Positions 5,126-7,394 of a stretch of 7,394 nt of DNA are shown here, piece after piece. This DNA comes from JBDTMC01 sp039934475 (lineage in GTDB: Bacteria > Acidobacteriota > Terriglobia > Bryobacterales > Bryobacteraceae). The translations under genes and the position numbers were made by a program. Position 1 is the first letter of the stretch; the number at the start of each line of letters is the position of its first letter. The notes under the pieces were generated by a model. The model searched no databases and was not told where the DNA came from. It saw only the letters and a program-made list of their open reading frames with translations. Where the stretch lies: assembly GCA_039934475.1 (NCBI GenBank), contig JBDTMC010000393.1, positions 1 to 7,394 on the forward strand. The letters are read 5' to 3'.

Positions 5126-7394
5126 ATGAAGCTATTGAACGCAGCGCCAGGATTGGGTTGTGTCTCGCCGACGTGCGTGGGGGGCTGGGTGTCTTCGCCA
5201 CCAATGGCCTCGCGGGGCGGGCAGGTTCTCACCTCTCTCCTGTTTGTGGCAACAATTCTCGTCGCGACGCCACTCTGCCAGGCGGCTACGCAGGCGCCGG
5301 TAAACCTCGGATCGGCGGGCAATTATGTGATCCTCGCGAAAACAGGTATCACCGATGTCCCTCCGTCTCCCATTGTTGGCAATATTGGAGCGAGCCCCAT
5401 AACCGGCGCGGCGATTCACATCACCTGCGCGGAAGTCACAGGCACGATATCCGCGGTGGACGCCGCGGGCCCGGCGCCTTGTAGCCTCCAGGTACCGGAC
5501 ATCCTCGGCCCAGCCATTCTTGATATGGCAACAGCCTACACGGATGCCGCCGGCCGCGCGACGCCAGACTTCACGGAATTGTACGCCGGGAATCTAAGCG
5601 GGAAGACGCTAGTCCCCGGTCTCTATAAGTGGAGTACCAATATCCTGGTGGACGCGACTGGCGTGACCCTCTCCGGAGGTCCCAATGCCGTGTGGATCTT
5701 TCAGATCGCAGGGGACGTCCTCATGGCCAACGGCTCACACGTCACCCTCGCGGGCGGCGCACGGGCGATGAACGTATTCTGGCAAGTGGGAGGGCCCACG
5801 GCAGTAACCCTAGGAACCGGTGTGGTCTTCGCCGGAAACATCCTCAGCAACAAGCAGGTCATCATGAACACGGGGGCATCGATCGTCGGCAGAGCCTTCG
5901 CGTTTACCCAGGTTACTCTGCAGTCTACCGCGGTGACTTCGCCCGGAACGCTGGTGAATGGCATTCCGCCCCCTGCGGTCCCTACGGTGACTTCCACTAC
6001 CCCGGCCAATCTCGCTACGCTCGTGCCTGTCGGCAACAGCTTGATTGCAACCTTCAGCGAGGCGATGAATCCAACCACGGTCAATACGTTGACGTTCACC
6101 TTAAAGCACGGCGTGACCCCGGTGGTGGGTACGGTCACCCCCAACGGCGTCACGGCAACCTTTGTGCCCTTAGGTAATCTGCTGCCAAACACGCTCTATA
6201 CCGCCACCATCACCACTGGCGCGAAAGACCCTGAGGGCGTTGCTCTGGCAGCGAACTACGTCTGGACGTTTACGACAGCGCCCTCGCTTGATCTCACGCC
6301 TCCCACGGTGATCTCCACAATTCCTACCAATGGCGCCACCAATGTACCTGTGGCTAGCGTCCTGTCCGCGACATTCAGCGAGGCGATGAATCCTCTTACC
6401 GTCACCGCGGCGACGTTCCTCGTCAAGCAGGGCAACCTTCCCGTCACGGGTGTAGTGAGCTATTCCGGGATCACCGCCACGTTTCAGCCTTTAACCAGTC
6501 TGGCGCCAAACACTCAGGTCACGGCAACAATTACCACCGGCGTCACGGATCTGGCGGGCAATGCGCCAGTGAGCAACCATCTCTGGACCTTCACGACCGG
6601 TGGGACTACCGACACGATAGCGCCAGTTGTGAGTTTCACGATTCCCTCCAACGGCGCCGTTAACGTACCGCTTGGCAACGCATTGTCCGCGACATTCAGC
6701 GAGGCGATGAATCCCACGACAATCAACAACGCGACCTTCACCCTGAGGCAAGGAAACACGTCTGTGGCGGGTGTGGTCACCTATGCCGGCGTCACCGCGA
6801 CGTTCAAGGCATCCAGCAACCTGGCGCCGAACCTTCCCTTCACCGCGACTATCACGACAGGAGCCAAGGATGTGGCCAATAATGCCCTGGCCGCCAACTA
6901 TAGTTGGAGCTTCAACACCGGCGCGACGCCCGATACGACTCCGCCCACGATAAGCTCCACGATTCCCGCCAGCGGCGCGGCAAATGTCCCGGTTGGTAAC
7001 GCACTATCGGCGACTTTCAGTGAGGCGATGGATCCACATACCATCACCACCGCAACGTTTAGCCTGATGCAAGGAAGTACGCCTGTAGCGGGTGTCGTGA
7101 CTTATACCGGCGTGAGCGCCACGTTCAAGGCGTCCACCAACCTGGGGCCGAACCTCCCCTTTACCGCGACAATCACGACAGGCGCCAAGGATCTGGCGGG
7201 CAATGCCTTGGCGAGCAACTACATCTGGACTTTTACAACGGGCGCGGCTGCGGATACGGCACCGCCCACCGTGAGTGCCACGATTCCCCTCGGCGGCGCC
7301 ACCAACGTGCCTGTTGGTAACGGAGTGTCGGCGACGTTCAGTGAGGCGATGGATCCGCTGACGATCAACCCATTGACCTTCAGCCTGAAGCAGG
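5126..7394 (+). CDS. Secreted DUF3494 ice-binding-like protein with Big_5/Ig-like repeats, 3' end outside window
   Basis: The frame stays open from ATG 5126 to the right edge: 756 codons, no stop. Residues 1-56 hold an export signal with a long polar start and a hydrophobic core (VLTSLLFVATILVATPL, about 34-50). Residues 59-274 are a DUF3494 (ice-binding protein-like) beta-helix. It opens with VNLGSAGNYVILAKTGI and has DMATAYTDAAGR, LVPGLYKW, GGPNAVWIFQIAGD, NVFWQVGG and NTGASIVGRAFA. C101 and C119 lie in the region before the helix and could form a disulfide. From about residue 286, Ig-like repeats of 107 residues follow, each with ATFSEAM(N/D)P, a TATITTG strand and a (W)TFTTG end. DUF3494 members bind ice or act as surface adhesins; the repeats would be an extender. 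Ice binding itself is not shown: few TxT motifs are evident. The strong ribosome site supports this start. The gap upstream suggests its own promoter. Domain calls are firm, function is inferred. Confidence 0.9.
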   Translation, partial: MKLLNAAPGLGCVSPTCVGGWVSSPPMASRGGQVLTSLLFVATILVATPLCQAATQAPVNLGSAGNYVILAKTGITDVPPSPIVGNIGASPITGAAIHITCAEVTGTISAVDAAGPAPCSLQVPDILGPAILDMATAYTDAAGRATPDFTELYAGNLSGKTLVPGLYKWSTNILVDATGVTLSGGPNAVWIFQIAGDVLMANGSHVTLAGGARAMNVFWQVGGPTAVTLGTGVVFAGNILSNKQVIMNTGASIVGRAFAFTQVTLQSTAVTSPGTLVNGIPPPAVPTVTSTTPANLATLVPVGNSLIATFSEAMNPTTVNTLTFTLKHGVTPVVGTVTPNGVTATFVPLGNLLPNTLYTATITTGAKDPEGVALAANYVWTFTTAPSLDLTPPTVISTIPTNGATNVPVASVLSATFSEAMNPLTVTAATFLVKQGNLPVTGVVSYSGITATFQPLTSLAPNTQVTATITTGVTDLAGNAPVSNHLWTFTTGGTTDTIAPVVSFTIPSNGAVNVPLGNALSATFSEAMNPTTINNATFTLRQGNTSVAGVVTYAGVTATFKASSNLAPNLPFTATITTGAKDVANNALAANYSWSFNTGATPDTTPPTISSTIPASGAANVPVGNALSATFSEAMDPHTITTATFSLMQGSTPVAGVVTYTGVSATFKASTNLGPNLPFTATITTGAKDLAGNALASNYIWTFTTGAAADTAPPTVSATIPLGGATNVPVGNGVSATFSEAMDPLTINPLTFSLKQ
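5981..7394 (+). repeat. In-frame tandem array of 321-bp (107-aa) Ig-like repeats
   Basis: Equivalent codons, the Pro of P-T/V-V/I, start at 5981, 6302, 6623, 6944 and 7265. The ATFSEAM motif starts at 6047, 6368, 6689, 7010 and 7331. Every step is exactly 321 bp, with no insertion or deletion between units. Four units are complete; the fifth is cut after 130 bp. Units 3 and 4 agree at about 79 of 107 residues by hand count, while unit 1 is the most divergent. Units 1-3 read SEAMNP and units 4-5 SEAMDP. The total copy number is unknown because the array leaves the window. Confidence 0.9.

Noticed and set aside
5011..5484. Open frame with GTG start, 157 codons, overlapping the start of the ice-binding-like gene
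   Set aside because: The overlap covers the well-supported start and signal region of the DUF3494 gene in another frame. Its later part is rich in Arg, Gly and His, as expected for a shadow frame of GC-rich coding DNA, and there is no ribosome site before its GTG.

Overview
The window is GC-rich and densely coded, and reads like a chromosomal segment of a soil-type diderm bacterium. The best fit is Acidobacteriota, probably near the Solibacter/Bryobacter group. That placement is an inference from protein style: an ADOP-like FtsX/MacB permease, an LptD with the full cysteine-containing barrel signature, and a DUF3494 protein carrying long Ig-like repeat arrays. No marker gene, tRNA or rRNA is present to prove it.

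Layout from left to right. (1) At 1-786 (+) lies the C-terminal part of a MacB/FtsX-family ABC transporter permease, cut by the left edge. (2) Convergent with it, after a 5-nt gap, is a 278-aa RDD-family membrane protein at 792-1628 (-), with an N-terminal four-cysteine zinc ribbon and a long disordered linker. (3) A compact divergent control region, about 1629-1796, holds a good sigma-70-like promoter for the RDD gene. It is embedded in a 34-bp interrupted palindrome. A weaker candidate promoter faces the other way. (4) lptD (1797-4187, +) encodes the outer-membrane lipopolysaccharide translocon. It is followed with no gap (TAGATG) by a NUDIX hydrolase with an N-terminal Nudix_N-type domain (4188-4811, +). 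(5) A 314-bp gap (4812-5125) is AT-rich in its middle and holds small repeats and hairpins, but no gene I can support. (6) The last gene (5126 to beyond the right edge, +) encodes a secreted protein with one DUF3494 ice-binding-like beta-helix domain. This is followed by an array of Ig-like (Big_5-type) repeats that recur at exactly 321 bp (107 aa). Four copies are complete and a fifth runs off the window.

The common theme is the cell envelope: a transporter, a membrane protein, LPS export and a surface/secreted repeat protein. Only the lptD-NUDIX pair looks like an operon. The rest is adjacency and should not be read as one pathway. I see no mobile element, CRISPR array or phage gene. The observations most worth a second look are the palindrome sitting on the RDD promoter beside lptD, the exact-period repeat array behind the DUF3494 domain, and the zero-gap lptD-NUDIX junction.
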